Of a stretch of 39,626 nt of DNA, positions 1-7,679 are shown in pieces (positions within the stretch are counted from its first letter, which is position 1; every line of letters begins with the position of its first letter). The translations under genes and the position numbers were made by a program. The notes under the pieces are model-generated. The model was not told where the DNA came from, did no database searches, and saw nothing but the letters and a program-made list of their open reading frames with translations. Source of the DNA: Alphaproteobacteria bacterium (lineage in GTDB: Bacteria > Pseudomonadota > Alphaproteobacteria > SHVP01); assembly GCA_009694165.1 (NCBI GenBank), contig SHVP01000012.1, positions 1 to 39,626 of the forward strand. Direction: 5' to 3'.

Positions 1-79
1 CTATATGCCCCCTGAGGTCGCCGCCGCCCTGAAGAAGTCCGGCCAATGGCGCGCTGACGAGAAAGCGGCGCGCCGATGA
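1..79 (+). CDS. ccmE: Cytochrome c maturation protein CcmE, C-terminal end (partial)
   Basis: Only the last 25 codons are present, read from base 2 to a TGA at 77-79. The visible peptide begins YMPPEV and continues through an AALKKSGQW stretch. This matches the typical tail of CcmE, the periplasmic haem chaperone that passes haem to the CcmF/H ligation complex; in the family a haem-binding HDExY motif lies just before this tail, so its tyrosine may be the first residue visible here. The stop overlaps the ATG of ccmF in an ATGA arrangement, so the two genes are probably translationally coupled. The identification rests on a short peptide plus the exact operon position. Confidence 0.85.
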   Translation, partial: YMPPEVAAALKKSGQWRADEKAARR

Positions 80-2061
80 TCAGCGAGATCGGCCATTTCG
101 CCATCGTCCTCGCGCTGGCGATCGCCATCGTCCAAGGGACGCTGCCCCTGATCGGCGCGCAACGCCACATCGGCTCGTGGATGGCGATCGCACCGGCCGC
201 CGCGGTGGCGCAGTTTGCCTTGATCGCGGTCGCGTTCGCCGCGCTCATGCACGCCTATGTCGTCTCCGATTTTTCAGTGCTGAACGTCTGGCAGAACTCG
301 CACACCGACAAGCCGCTGCTCTACAAAATCTCGGGCGTTTGGGGAAACCATGAGGGTTCGTTACTCCTGTGGGTCCTGATTCTTGCCGCGTTTGGCGCCG
401 CCGTCGCCCTGTTCGGTGCCAATATTTCGCCGTCGCTGCGCACGCGCGTCATTTCGGTCCAGGGACTGATCGGAGTCGGCTTTCTCGGCCTGCTGGTGTT
501 CCTGTCCAATCCGTTCCAGCGGCTGTTTCCAGTGCCGCCGAACGGCAACGGCCTGAACCCGCTGTTGCAGGATCCGGGTTTGGCGTTTCACCCGCCGTTT
601 CTTTATCTCGGCTATGTCGGATTCTCGATCGCCTTCAGTTTTGCCGTCGCCGCGCTGATCGAAGGCAAAGTTGACGCCGCGTGGGCGCGCTGGGTGCGAC
701 CATGGACGCTGGCCGCGTGGACCTTTCTAACGATCGGCATCACGCTCGGCAGCTGGTGGGCCTATTACGAATTGGGTTGGGGCGGCTGGTGGTTCTGGGA
801 CCCGGTCGAAAACGCGTCCTTCATGCCCTGGCTCGCCGGCACGGCGCTCCTGCACTCGGCGATCGTCGTCGAAAAGCGCGATGCGCTGAAAGCGTGGACG
901 GTGTTGCTGGCGATCATCACTTTCTCGCTCAGCCTGCTCGGCACCTTCATCGTGCGCTCGGGCGTCCTCAACTCGGTGCATGCCTTCGCCACCGATCCCA
1001 GCCGCGGCGTGTTCATTCTCGCCTTCCTGGTCGCGGCGATTGGCGGCTCGCTCGTCCTTTATGCGTTACGCGCCCCCAGCCTCCGAGCCGGCGGCTTGTT
1101 CGCTCCGATCAGCCGCGAAGGCGCGCTGTTGATGAACAATCTGTTGCTGATGGCGGCGACCGGTACTGTATTCCTCGGGACCTTGTATCCGCTGTTCCTC
1201 GACGCGCTGACCGGCGAGAAGGTCACGGTCGGCCCACCCTTCTTCAATGCCACCTTCGCGCCGCTGATGACGCCCCTGGTGTTCCTGATGGCGATCGGAC
1301 CGATGTTGCCGTGGAAGCGGGGCGATCTGATGGCGGCCCTCGGCCGGCTGCGGTTTGCCGCAGCGCTGGCGGCGATCGCCGCAGTGGTCACACTATATTT
1401 GACAGAAGGCGTGCCGATGGTGGCGGTCGGCGGCGTCGCGCTCGGCGTCTGGTTGATCGCCGGATCGGTTCTTGAGCTGTTCGGCCGGCTCGGTGTCGGT
1501 CGCACGCGGACGGCCGAGACCTTCGCGCGGGTGAGCCATTTGCCGCGCGCGGCCTTGGGAGCGGCGCTGGCCCATGTCGGGATGGGGATTGCCATCCTTG
1601 GCATCACCGGCGCCCTCGCCTGGGAAAGCGACGCGCAGCACGTCCTGTTCCCTGGCGACCGGCTGACCGTCGCCGGCTACACCGCCGTGTTCGACGGCGC
1701 ACGGCCGGAGCGCGGACCCAACTACGATGCGGTTCGCGGCACCTTTCGCATCTATCAGGATGACCAATTGATCGCCCTGATGGAACCCGAGACCAGACGC
1801 TTCGCCAATCCGCCAATGGTGACCACCGAGGCGGCCATTCGGCCGCGCCTCGGCGGCGATCTATACCTCTCGATGGGCGATACGGCCGGTGACGGCGGCT
1901 TTGCTACCCGCTTCTTTCGCAAACCGCTCATCCATTGGATCTGGGCGGGGGCGTTGACCATGGTCCTCGGCGGCTTGGTGTCGCTCAGCGATCGTCGCCA
2001 CCGCGTCGGCGCGCCGGCGACGCGTGGCGCGGCATTGCACCCGGCGACGGCCCCCCGGTAG
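76..2061 (+). CDS. ccmF: Haem lyase CcmF of cytochrome c maturation system I
   Basis: A 661-residue, highly hydrophobic protein with many membrane segments, the usual CcmF length. It carries the tryptophan-rich WWD signature (GWWFWDPVENASFMPWL, about residues 235-251), the periplasmic haem-binding surface of this family. Conserved segments before it (GVWGNHEGS and LLQDPGLAFHPP) hold histidines that fit the haem-ligating set. Known role: together with CcmH and CcmI it ligates haem from holo-CcmE to apocytochrome c in the periplasm. The ATG overlaps the ccmE stop, and ccmG starts 3 bases after the ccmF stop, so this is one operon. The end of the protein has one more membrane helix (about residues 620-640) and a short basic tail. 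Confidence 0.97.
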   Translation: MISEIGHFAIVLALAIAIVQGTLPLIGAQRHIGSWMAIAPAAAVAQFALIAVAFAALMHAYVVSDFSVLNVWQNSHTDKPLLYKISGVWGNHEGSLLLWVLILAAFGAAVALFGANISPSLRTRVISVQGLIGVGFLGLLVFLSNPFQRLFPVPPNGNGLNPLLQDPGLAFHPPFLYLGYVGFSIAFSFAVAALIEGKVDAAWARWVRPWTLAAWTFLTIGITLGSWWAYYELGWGGWWFWDPVENASFMPWLAGTALLHSAIVVEKRDALKAWTVLLAIITFSLSLLGTFIVRSGVLNSVHAFATDPSRGVFILAFLVAAIGGSLVLYALRAPSLRAGGLFAPISREGALLMNNLLLMAATGTVFLGTLYPLFLDALTGEKVTVGPPFFNATFAPLMTPLVFLMAIGPMLPWKRGDLMAALGRLRFAAALAAIAAVVTLYLTEGVPMVAVGGVALGVWLIAGSVLELFGRLGVGRTRTAETFARVSHLPRAALGAALAHVGMGIAILGITGALAWESDAQHVLFPGDRLTVAGYTAVFDGARPERGPNYDAVRGTFRIYQDDQLIALMEPETRRFANPPMVTTEAAIRPRLGGDLYLSMGDTAGDGGFATRFFRKPLIHWIWAGALTMVLGGLVSLSDRRHRVGAPATRGAALHPATAPR

Positions 2062-2064
2062 GCC

Positions 2065-2610
2065 ATGCGCTGGCGCTTTGTGATCCCCCTTAGCGCCTTT
2101 GCCGTGATTGCTGCGGCGCTCGTCATCGGCCTGACGCTGCGCCCGCATGATATTCCGTCGGCCCTGATCGGCCACCCGGTGCCCGAGTTTGACCTGCCGG
2201 CAGTGCAGGGCCGATCCCTCGGGCTGTCGAGTGCCGATTTGCGCCGGGGCGAGCCGGTCCTGGTCAACGTCTTCGCCTCGTGGTGCATCCCGTGCCGGGA
2301 GGAGCACCCTCTCCTGATGGAGTTGACCCGCGGTGGCCGGGTCATGGTCTATGGCATCAATCAGCGCGACGATCCCGCCAACGCCGAACGCTGGCTCGCG
2401 ACGTTTGGCGACCCCTACCGTCGGACGGGCGCCGACCTCAGCGGTCGCGTCAGCATCGATTGGGGTGTCTATGGTGTTCCGGAGACCTTCGTTGTCGACG
2501 GGTCGGGGTGTATTCAGTTCAAGCTCATCAGCGTCCTGACCCGCGACATCTTCGAGCGCGAGATCGTTCCCCGGCTGCGCGGCGAGCGGAAAGTGAGCTG
2601 CAGTGGCTAG
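2065..2610 (+). CDS. ccmG: Thiol:disulfide interchange protein CcmG/DsbE
   Basis: A 181-residue thioredoxin-fold protein with one N-terminal membrane anchor (about residues 5-25). The redox motif WCIPC lies in an FASWCIPCREEHP context, and a cis-proline loop GVPETFV follows about 80 residues later, as in DsbE/CcmG proteins. Family role: periplasmic reduction of the apocytochrome CXXCH cysteines or of CcmH before haem ligation. It starts 3 bases after ccmF and its end overlaps the start of ccmH by 8 bases. The C-terminus carries an extra cysteine near the end (VSCSG). Length and motifs are normal for the family. Confidence 0.96.
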   Translation: MRWRFVIPLSAFAVIAAALVIGLTLRPHDIPSALIGHPVPEFDLPAVQGRSLGLSSADLRRGEPVLVNVFASWCIPCREEHPLLMELTRGGRVMVYGINQRDDPANAERWLATFGDPYRRTGADLSGRVSIDWGVYGVPETFVVDGSGCIQFKLISVLTRDIFEREIVPRLRGERKVSCSG

Positions 2611-3073
2611 GATTTTGGCTATCTGTGTTGCGCTCTTGATCGCCGTGGCAACCGGTCCGGCTGCCCGCGCGCAAGCGGTCGACCAACCGTTGTCCGATCG
2701 TGGTCAGGAGTTGCGGGCGCAAGCAATCCACAAGGAACTGCGCTGCCTCGTTTGTCAGAACCAGGCGATCAGCGATTCCAATGCCGACCTCGCGCGCCAG
2801 CTCCGCCAGATCGTCCGTGAACAGATCGCCGCCGGTCGCAGCGACGACGCGGTCCGCGCTTACGTCGTCGAGCGCTACGGCGATTGGGTCTTGATGAAGC
2901 CGCCGTTCAACTGGGCGACGGCGGCGTTGTGGCTCGGACCGCTCAGCCTCGCCTTGATCGTTGCCCTGGTCGGTTGGCGCTTTCTGCGACGGTGGCCAGC
3001 GGTCGGTGCGGCGGCGCCGCTGAGTGAGGCGGAGGAACGACGGGTCGCGGCGCTGATCGATCGAGTCAACTGA
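2603..3073 (+). CDS. ccmH: Cytochrome c maturation protein CcmH (apocytochrome thiol reductase)
   Basis: A 156-residue protein with a Sec-type signal peptide ending near AARAQA (about residue 24). It has the family motif RCLVCQNQ (LRCxxCQN) near residue 48, then a helical bundle and one C-terminal membrane helix (about residues 106-130). The cysteine pair resolves the mixed disulfide with apocytochrome c in the haem ligation complex. The start codon lies inside the end of ccmG (8-base overlap) and ccmI follows after 7 bases. It corresponds to the short CcmH form; the TPR part that some enterobacteria fuse to CcmH is encoded by the next gene as CcmI. Confidence 0.96.
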   Translation: MARILAICVALLIAVATGPAARAQAVDQPLSDRGQELRAQAIHKELRCLVCQNQAISDSNADLARQLRQIVREQIAAGRSDDAVRAYVVERYGDWVLMKPPFNWATAALWLGPLSLALIVALVGWRFLRRWPAVGAAAPLSEAEERRVAALIDRVN

Positions 3074-3080
3074 GGCGCCC

Positions 3081-4736
3081 ATGGTGGTCTGGATCGTCGC
3101 CGCACTGATGACTCTTGGGGTGGTCACTGTTCTGCTGCGGTCGCTCTTTCGCCAGCACGAGACGGCAACGGGCGGCGCGAACCACGACCTTGAAGTCTAC
3201 CGCGCGCAACTCCGCGAACTCGAACTGGACGCGGCACGCGGGTTGATCCCGGCGGACGAGTTCGCATCGGCCCGTCGCGAGATCGCGCGCCGCCTGCTGG
3301 CCGCCGATGAAGCGGCCCGCCGGGCTGAACCCCCGGCGGCGGGTCAAGCCCGCTGGCGCCGGGCAGCGACGGTGACAATCGTCGTGCTGGTACCGGTCGG
3401 CGCCGCCCTCGTCTACGGACTCCGCGGCAGTCCCGAGGCGCCGGGGTTTGGCGGCTTGGCGGAGATGGCTGCCCGCGCGCCCGCAAGCGCCGCCGCGCCC
3501 CAACTAACCGAAGCAGTCGTCCGCCTCGAAGCGCGACTCCGGAATGAACGCGCCGACCCAGAAGGCTGGGCCTTACTGGGACGGTCCTACATGATCACGG
3601 GCCAACCGGACCGGGCCGTCGACTCCTTTCGCCGGGCGATCGACCTCGTACCCGACAACACCCAGCTGCAGGCTTTCTACGGTGAAAGCCTCGTCATGAC
3701 GGCGGACGGCGTCGTCACGCCCGCTGCACAAGAAGCGTTTGCCAAGGCCGTCGCGGCGGATCCGGAAAATCCTGCTGCTCGTTTCTACCTGGCTCTGGCC
3801 GACGCCCAAGCCGGCCGCCTGCGCGAGAGCTTCGATGCCTGGTTGCGGCTCGCCGAAGCCACGCCTGCCGATGCGCCGTGGCGGCCGATGTTGATCGAAC
3901 AGCTCGAACGCGCCGCCCGCGAATTGAAAGTCGACCTCCGCACGGTGTTGCCCGTCCCACCCTCCCGCCTGGCCACCGTCTCTCCGCGACGCGGCCCGAG
4001 CGAAGACGATGTTCGCGATGCCCAGTCGATGGCGCCTGATGACCGCGCGCGCATGATCCGCGGCATGGTCGATGGCCTGGCTGAGCGGCTGCAACAGAAC
4101 CCCAATGACATCGAGGGGTGGACCCGCCTCGCCCGTTCCTATCGCGTCCTCGGCGAAACCAGCAAAGCGGACGAAGCCGAAGCCCGTGTTGCCGATTTGC
4201 GCGCGGGCCGCCCGCTCACGCCGGCCAATACACCGGCAGCGGGCGCCGTCGATGGCGACGCCGCCGGACTCCCGGCGGGGCCGGGGCAGTCGGCCATGAT
4301 CGAGTCGATGGTCGCAGGCTTGGCGCAGCGGCTGGGGAGCAACCCGAACGATCGCGACGGATGGCTTCGACTCGCCCGCTCCTATCAGGTGTTGGGTCGG
4401 AGCGAAGACAGCCTCAAGGCGCTGGGGCGAGCGGCCGAGTTGTGGCCCGACGACGCCAGCGTCCTGCAGCCCTATGCCCGCGCCACGTTGGCGGCGAGCG
4501 GCACGGAGGCCCCTCTACCCGTTCGTGTGTTCAACCTCTATCGCCGCTTGCTCGAATTGCAGCCCGCCAACGACGAGGCGCTGTATTACGTCGGCCTCGG
4601 CGAAGCGCAGCGCGGAAACGGGGAAGAAGCCGAACGACTTTGGCGGAGAGCCTTAGCGGCATCGGACCCTGCCTCGGAAGGCTATCGTCGGGTCGATTCG
4701 CGGTTGCGCGAACTCCGGCAGAGCGGTCGGCGGTAG
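3081..4736 (+). CDS. ccmI: Cytochrome c biogenesis protein CcmI with extended TPR region
   Basis: A 551-residue protein. It has an N-terminal membrane helix (residues 1-22), a cytoplasmic loop with the CcmI-typical pattern DLEVYRAQLRELE, a second helix (about residues 94-113), and then a long periplasmic TPR domain. In the family the TPR region captures the apocytochrome c C-terminus and presents it to CcmF/H. The TPR part contains three related units of the form GW-x-LARSY-x-VLG, around residues 156, 348 and 429. The second and third are clearly a recent-looking duplication with an 81-residue period (see findings). That makes the protein longer than a typical CcmI of roughly 380-430 residues. 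It is the last gene of the ccm operon and is followed by a strong hairpin at 4747. Confidence 0.94.
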   Translation: MVVWIVAALMTLGVVTVLLRSLFRQHETATGGANHDLEVYRAQLRELELDAARGLIPADEFASARREIARRLLAADEAARRAEPPAAGQARWRRAATVTIVVLVPVGAALVYGLRGSPEAPGFGGLAEMAARAPASAAAPQLTEAVVRLEARLRNERADPEGWALLGRSYMITGQPDRAVDSFRRAIDLVPDNTQLQAFYGESLVMTADGVVTPAAQEAFAKAVAADPENPAARFYLALADAQAGRLRESFDAWLRLAEATPADAPWRPMLIEQLERAARELKVDLRTVLPVPPSRLATVSPRRGPSEDDVRDAQSMAPDDRARMIRGMVDGLAERLQQNPNDIEGWTRLARSYRVLGETSKADEAEARVADLRAGRPLTPANTPAAGAVDGDAAGLPAGPGQSAMIESMVAGLAQRLGSNPNDRDGWLRLARSYQVLGRSEDSLKALGRAAELWPDDASVLQPYARATLAASGTEAPLPVRVFNLYRRLLELQPANDEALYYVGLGEAQRGNGEEAERLWRRALAASDPASEGYRRVDSRLRELRQSGRR

Positions 4737-4746
4737 TCCGGAAAAA

Positions 4747-4778
4747 GTAGAAGGCGCATGGGACAATGCGCCTTCTAC
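4747..4778 (-). terminator. Perfect 13-bp hairpin, canonical intrinsic terminator on the minus strand
   Basis: Two 13-base arms, GTAGAAGGCGCAT (4747-4759) and its exact complement (4766-4778), surround a 6-base loop. Five A residues lie just left of the stem (4742-4746). On the minus strand this reads as a GC-rich stem followed directly by TTTTT, the textbook Rho-independent signal. On the plus strand the stem has no U tract after it, so it may serve ccmI only weakly or act as an mRNA 3'-end stabiliser. The stronger reading is a terminator for leftward transcription out of 4779-5100. Confidence 0.7.
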
Positions 4779-5068
4779 GGGTCATTACGGACAAATTGGG
4801 GGATCGATCCGTAATACGGCGGCCGAAATACCGAACCAAGTCGAAGCTCAGCCGGCACCTCGACCATCTCCAACAACGCAAACCACGTGCCAGCACCTCC
4901 CTTTCGCGGGGGACGCGTCAATTTCCCGGTTTCCCAGGGTTTTTCTCGACCGTCGTGGCTCAACCGCAGGGTGGTCCAAACTAGGACTGTGCCGTTTTCG
5001 ATCAGCCATGTCCCATGCCGGGACGGCGGCAAGGGAGGGGACTTGCAGCCGATCCACGCCAAACCCAA
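4775..5068 (-). CDS. Candidate small hypothetical protein (low confidence)
   Basis: A 97-residue open frame on the minus strand, from a TTG at 5066-5068 to a TAG at 4775-4777. The TAG lies inside the stem of the intrinsic terminator at 4747-4778. For it: this is where a leftward transcript ending in the T tract would come from, and the frame is open throughout an otherwise empty intergenic region. Against it: there is no ATG, no visible ribosome site, an in-frame TAA immediately before the TTG, only moderate third-position GC (about 64 percent by my hand count, lower than the neighbouring genes look), and no motif I recognise. It may equally be a non-coding RNA. The rest of 4779-5164 holds no gene on the plus strand. 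Confidence 0.25.
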   Translation of the reverse strand: MGLAWIGCKSPPLPPSRHGTWLIENGTVLVWTTLRLSHDGREKPWETGKLTRPPRKGGAGTWFALLEMVEVPAELRLGSVFRPPYYGSIPQFVRNDP

Positions 5069-5111
5069 TTAACGAATTGATCTTGTTAACTCTTGTCGCC
5101 GGCGCGTTGCC

Positions 5112-5140
5112 TTGACAGTTGAGGTTAACCGCCAGAGACT
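5112..5140 (+). promoter_or_regulatory. Sigma-70-type promoter for the 97-residue orphan gene
   Basis: A perfect TTGACA (5112-5117) is followed, after a 17-base spacer, by GAGACT (5135-5140), which matches TATAAT at three positions. The spacer contains the 8-base palindrome GGTTAACC (5123-5130), and a second GTTAAC lies upstream at 5085-5090. A GTTAAC palindrome inside the spacer could be an operator; CtrA sites in alphaproteobacteria also use TTAA half-sites, but the full TTAA-N7-TTAA form is not present. The start codon of the downstream gene is 24 bases after the -10 element, which fits. Confidence 0.5.
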
Positions 5141-5164
5141 GCCCGCTTATCGGAGACGACCACC

Positions 5165-5458
5165 ATGGTTCAAATCAGCGCGGTCGGCGGGACATTCACC
5201 CCGCCATTGACGAGTGTGGCACCCAACGAGCCCCCCCGGCGCACCGCCGATCAGGACTCTGGGTGGCCGGTTCGCGAGCCAACGCCGAGCGAAGATTCGG
5301 GCGGACAATCGGCCGGCGCCAATTCGCTGGTGTCCAACCAGGACCGCACCGATCGCATCGATGCGCGCGCCGAGGCCAAACAGCAGGCCGAGGAGGCCGC
5401 CGATAGGCGTGCCGAGGTCGAACGGGAACGGTCGAGTCGAGTCGACATTCGCATCTAG
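5165..5458 (+). CDS. Small orphan protein, unknown function
   Basis: A 97-residue protein beginning MVQISAVGG, with a GGAGA ribosome site 6-10 bases upstream of the ATG. The first half is rich in proline, serine and threonine and looks disordered. The second half (about residues 55-95) is almost entirely charged or alanine (DRIDARAEAKQQAEEAADRR) and probably forms a single helix or coiled coil ending in SRVDIRI. There is no signal peptide, no cysteine and no membrane segment. It stands alone between a promoter at 5112 and a hairpin terminator at 5477, so it is a monocistronic unit. I do not recognise the family. Third positions are GC-rich like the neighbours, which supports real coding. Confidence 0.65.
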   Translation: MVQISAVGGTFTPPLTSVAPNEPPRRTADQDSGWPVREPTPSEDSGGQSAGANSLVSNQDRTDRIDARAEAKQQAEEAADRRAEVERERSSRVDIRI

Positions 5459-5476
5459 TCCATTTGGGGATCGATG

Positions 5477-5507
5477 GCGAAGGGCGCCCGCTTGCGGCGC
5501 CCTTCGC
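5477..5507 (+). terminator. Hairpin terminator after the orphan gene
   Basis: Perfect 12-bp stem GCGAAGGGCGCC / GGCGCCCTTCGC with a 7-base loop (CGCTTGC), 18 bases after the stop codon at 5458. Only a short GTTTC follows, so the U tract is weak. The stem is very stable and this is probably the transcript end of the 97-residue orphan gene. Confidence 0.65.
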
Positions 5508-5558
5508 GTTTCGGGCGACGCTGGAGCCTCCGATCGGGCGGTGCCACAATCGCCGATC

Positions 5559-6128
5559 ATGACCGGACATGTCCCGCGTTTCCCCAACCAGCCCCGCCAA
5601 CTAGTGTACGCGATCCCGGAGGGGGACACCCGGGTTCGGGCGGTCTGTGAAGATTGCGGCTACATCAATTACGCCAATCCCAAGGTCGTGGTCGGAACGG
5701 TTTGCTCGTGGGAAGACCGCATTCTCTTGTGCCGGCGCGCCATCGAGCCGCGGCGCGGTTTTTGGACCATCCCGGCCGGCTACCTCGAGGAGCACGAAAC
5801 GACCATCGACGGTGCGCTGCGGGAGACCCGCGAAGAGGCCGGAGTGTCGCCGGCCATCGTCGGGTTAATGGCCGTCTATAGCGTGCGCCGGATCAGCCAG
5901 GTGCAATTGATCTACAAGGCCCGTTTGCCGTCGCCGACGACCGCACCCGGACCAGAAACGCTCGAAGCGAGGCTTTTTGCCTGGGCGGACATTCCGTGGA
6001 GCGAACTCGCGTTTCCGAGCGTGCACTGGGCGCTCAACCATTTTCGCGAGGTTGGTGACACCGATGTAATCGTGCCACGCACCAATCCGGCCGAGGACTG
6101 GGGCGACATCAAGCCGGCCGGCTTATGA
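5559..6128 (+). CDS. Nudix hydrolase with N-terminal CxxC
   Basis: 189 residues from the ATG at 5559. The frame stays open upstream to 5214, but that part overlaps the orphan gene and terminator and reads as nonsense. A complete Nudix box GX5EX7REUXEEXGU spans residues 74-96 (G74, E80, REUXEE at 88-93, G95). A CxxC pair (C30, C33, in AVCEDCGY) precedes it, as in the zinc-ribbon type of Nudix proteins related to NADH/ADP-ribose pyrophosphatases; only one pair of cysteines is present. Likely reaction: hydrolysis of a nucleoside diphosphate linked to another group. The substrate cannot be told from sequence. It converges on ispZ: the two stop codons are adjacent (TTATGA), so the reading frames overlap by 6 bases. 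Confidence 0.9.
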   Translation: MTGHVPRFPNQPRQLVYAIPEGDTRVRAVCEDCGYINYANPKVVVGTVCSWEDRILLCRRAIEPRRGFWTIPAGYLEEHETTIDGALRETREEAGVSPAIVGLMAVYSVRRISQVQLIYKARLPSPTTAPGPETLEARLFAWADIPWSELAFPSVHWALNHFREVGDTDVIVPRTNPAEDWGDIKPAGL

Positions 6129-6701
6129 CCGGCGCGAGTCGGCGTTGGCCTTGTACCGCTGCAACAGCGGCAGCTGCGCCAGACTGAAGATCATGGTGAG
6201 AACGGTCACCCCAAAAGCCTTGAAGGTGACCCAGGAGTCGGTCGAGACCGACCGCCAGATGATTTCGTTGGCGATGGCGAGAAAAACGAAGAACCCGGCC
6301 CACCGCATGGTCAGAATCCGCCAACCAGCGTCGGTCAGCGGCATCATGTCGCCCAGCACTTCCTTGAGGAGCGGCCGGCGGAGGACAAGGCCGACCAGCA
6401 GCACCGCGGCAAACAGCCCGCTCACCAAGGTCGGCTTGAGCTTGATGAACACCTCATCGTGCAGCGCGATCGTGAGGCCGCCGAGGACTAGGACCACCAC
6501 CAACGTCACCACCGGAAGCGGCGCCAGCCTGCGCGTCAGCCAGTAGGACGCGGCGAGCGAGACGACGGCGGCCGGCATTAGGGCGATGGTGGCGGGAATG
6601 AGTCCCCATCGCCAATTGACGACGAAAAAAACCACCAGCGGCAGAATATCGATCGCCAGTTTTCGCCAGGGCGGCGGGGCGCTTGGGCCGAAACTATCCA
6701 T
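6123..6701 (-). CDS. ispZ: Inner-membrane septation protein A (IspZ/YciB family)
   Basis: 192 residues from the ATG at 6699-6701; an upstream TTG two codons earlier is less likely. The protein has about five membrane segments and typical family features: the early LAIDILPLVVFFVVN segment, GLTIALHDEVFIKLKPT in the middle, and the late RWAGFFVFLAIANEIIWR and TDSWVTFKAFGVT segments. The family is linked to cell envelope and septum integrity; its biochemical role is unsettled. It is the last gene of the minus-strand dapF-mtaB-ftsY-ispZ operon, 21 bases after ftsY, and it ends tail to tail with the Nudix gene with overlapping stops. Confidence 0.93.
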   Translation of the reverse strand: MDSFGPSAPPPWRKLAIDILPLVVFFVVNWRWGLIPATIALMPAAVVSLAASYWLTRRLAPLPVVTLVVVLVLGGLTIALHDEVFIKLKPTLVSGLFAAVLLVGLVLRRPLLKEVLGDMMPLTDAGWRILTMRWAGFFVFLAIANEIIWRSVSTDSWVTFKAFGVTVLTMIFSLAQLPLLQRYKANADSRRS

Positions 6702-6722
6702 CGTCAACGAGGTTCCAGTCTA

Positions 6723-7679
6723 TCAGGCTCCAGCGGAGAAATCGCCAAGCCCCACGAGCGCGTGCGCGAACGGCCGGGCCTCGAACGGCTGGAGATCATC
6801 GATCCCCTCGCCGACGCCGATCGCCACGATCGGGATCCCGAAGCGGGCGGCGAGCGCCACCAGGATCCCGCCCTTGGCCGTGCCGTCGAGCTTGGTCATG
6901 ACCAGCCCGGTAACCTGGCACGCTTCGCGGAACAGATCGACCTGACTGATCGCGTTCTGACCGGTCGTCGCATCAAGGACAAGGAGGACCTCGTGCGGCA
7001 CGCCCGCTTCCTGCTTGCGGAGCACGCGGACAATCTTGCTCAGCTCGGCCATGAGTTCGGTACGATTTTGCAGTCGGCCGGCGGTGTCGATGATCAGCAC
7101 ATCGACGGCGGCGGCCCGGGCCGCGACGAGGGCGTCGAACGCCAGGCTGGCGGCGTCGGCTCCCTGTTCGCGGGCGAACACCGCGGCATGACTGCGCTCG
7201 CCCCAAATCTTCAACTGATCGATGGCTGCCGCGCGGAAGGTGTCGCCGGCCGCCAGCATGACGCTTAGCTCCTGGGAATGGAGTTGGTGGGCGAGCTTGC
7301 CGATCGTCGTCGTTTTGCCCGTTCCGTTGACACCGGTCACCAGCACGACATGGGGCTTGTGCGATCGATCGATGGCAAAGGGCTTGGCCACCGGCGTGAG
7401 CACGGCAGCGATTTCCTCGGCGAGCGCACCGCGGATGTCATCGGCTGCGACATCCTTATCGAAGCGCCCGATCGCCACCTTGCCAACAATGGTGCCGGCG
7501 GCTGCGACACCGAGGTCGGCGCCGATGAGCAGCTCTTCCAGGCCCTCGACCGTCTCACGATCGAGCCGGCGGCGTATCATCAGGTCGGCAATGCCGTCGC
7601 CGAGCACGGAGGCGGTGCGCGATAGACCGGCTTGCAGTCGTGCGAGCCAGCCCGGGCGGCCGCGCCCAGGATCACTCAC
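6723..7679 (-). CDS. ftsY: Signal recognition particle receptor FtsY
   Basis: 318 residues from a GTG at 7677-7679, which overlaps the end of mtaB by 8 bases. The longer open frame to 7811 lies antisense-free but fully inside mtaB and has no family resemblance. The NG GTPase domain is complete: P-loop GVNGTGKTTT, the insertion DTFRAAAIDQL, DTAGRLQN, and the specificity motif TKLDGTAKGG. The acidic N-terminal A domain of many FtsY proteins is nearly absent, so this is a short, alphaproteobacterial-type receptor. Role: binds the SRP-ribosome complex through Ffh (encoded divergently at 10014) and delivers it to SecYEG at the inner membrane. Confidence 0.96.
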   Translation of the reverse strand: MSDPGRGRPGWLARLQAGLSRTASVLGDGIADLMIRRRLDRETVEGLEELLIGADLGVAAAGTIVGKVAIGRFDKDVAADDIRGALAEEIAAVLTPVAKPFAIDRSHKPHVVLVTGVNGTGKTTTIGKLAHQLHSQELSVMLAAGDTFRAAAIDQLKIWGERSHAAVFAREQGADAASLAFDALVAARAAAVDVLIIDTAGRLQNRTELMAELSKIVRVLRKQEAGVPHEVLLVLDATTGQNAISQVDLFREACQVTGLVMTKLDGTAKGGILVALAARFGIPIVAIGVGEGIDDLQPFEARPFAHALVGLGDFSAGA

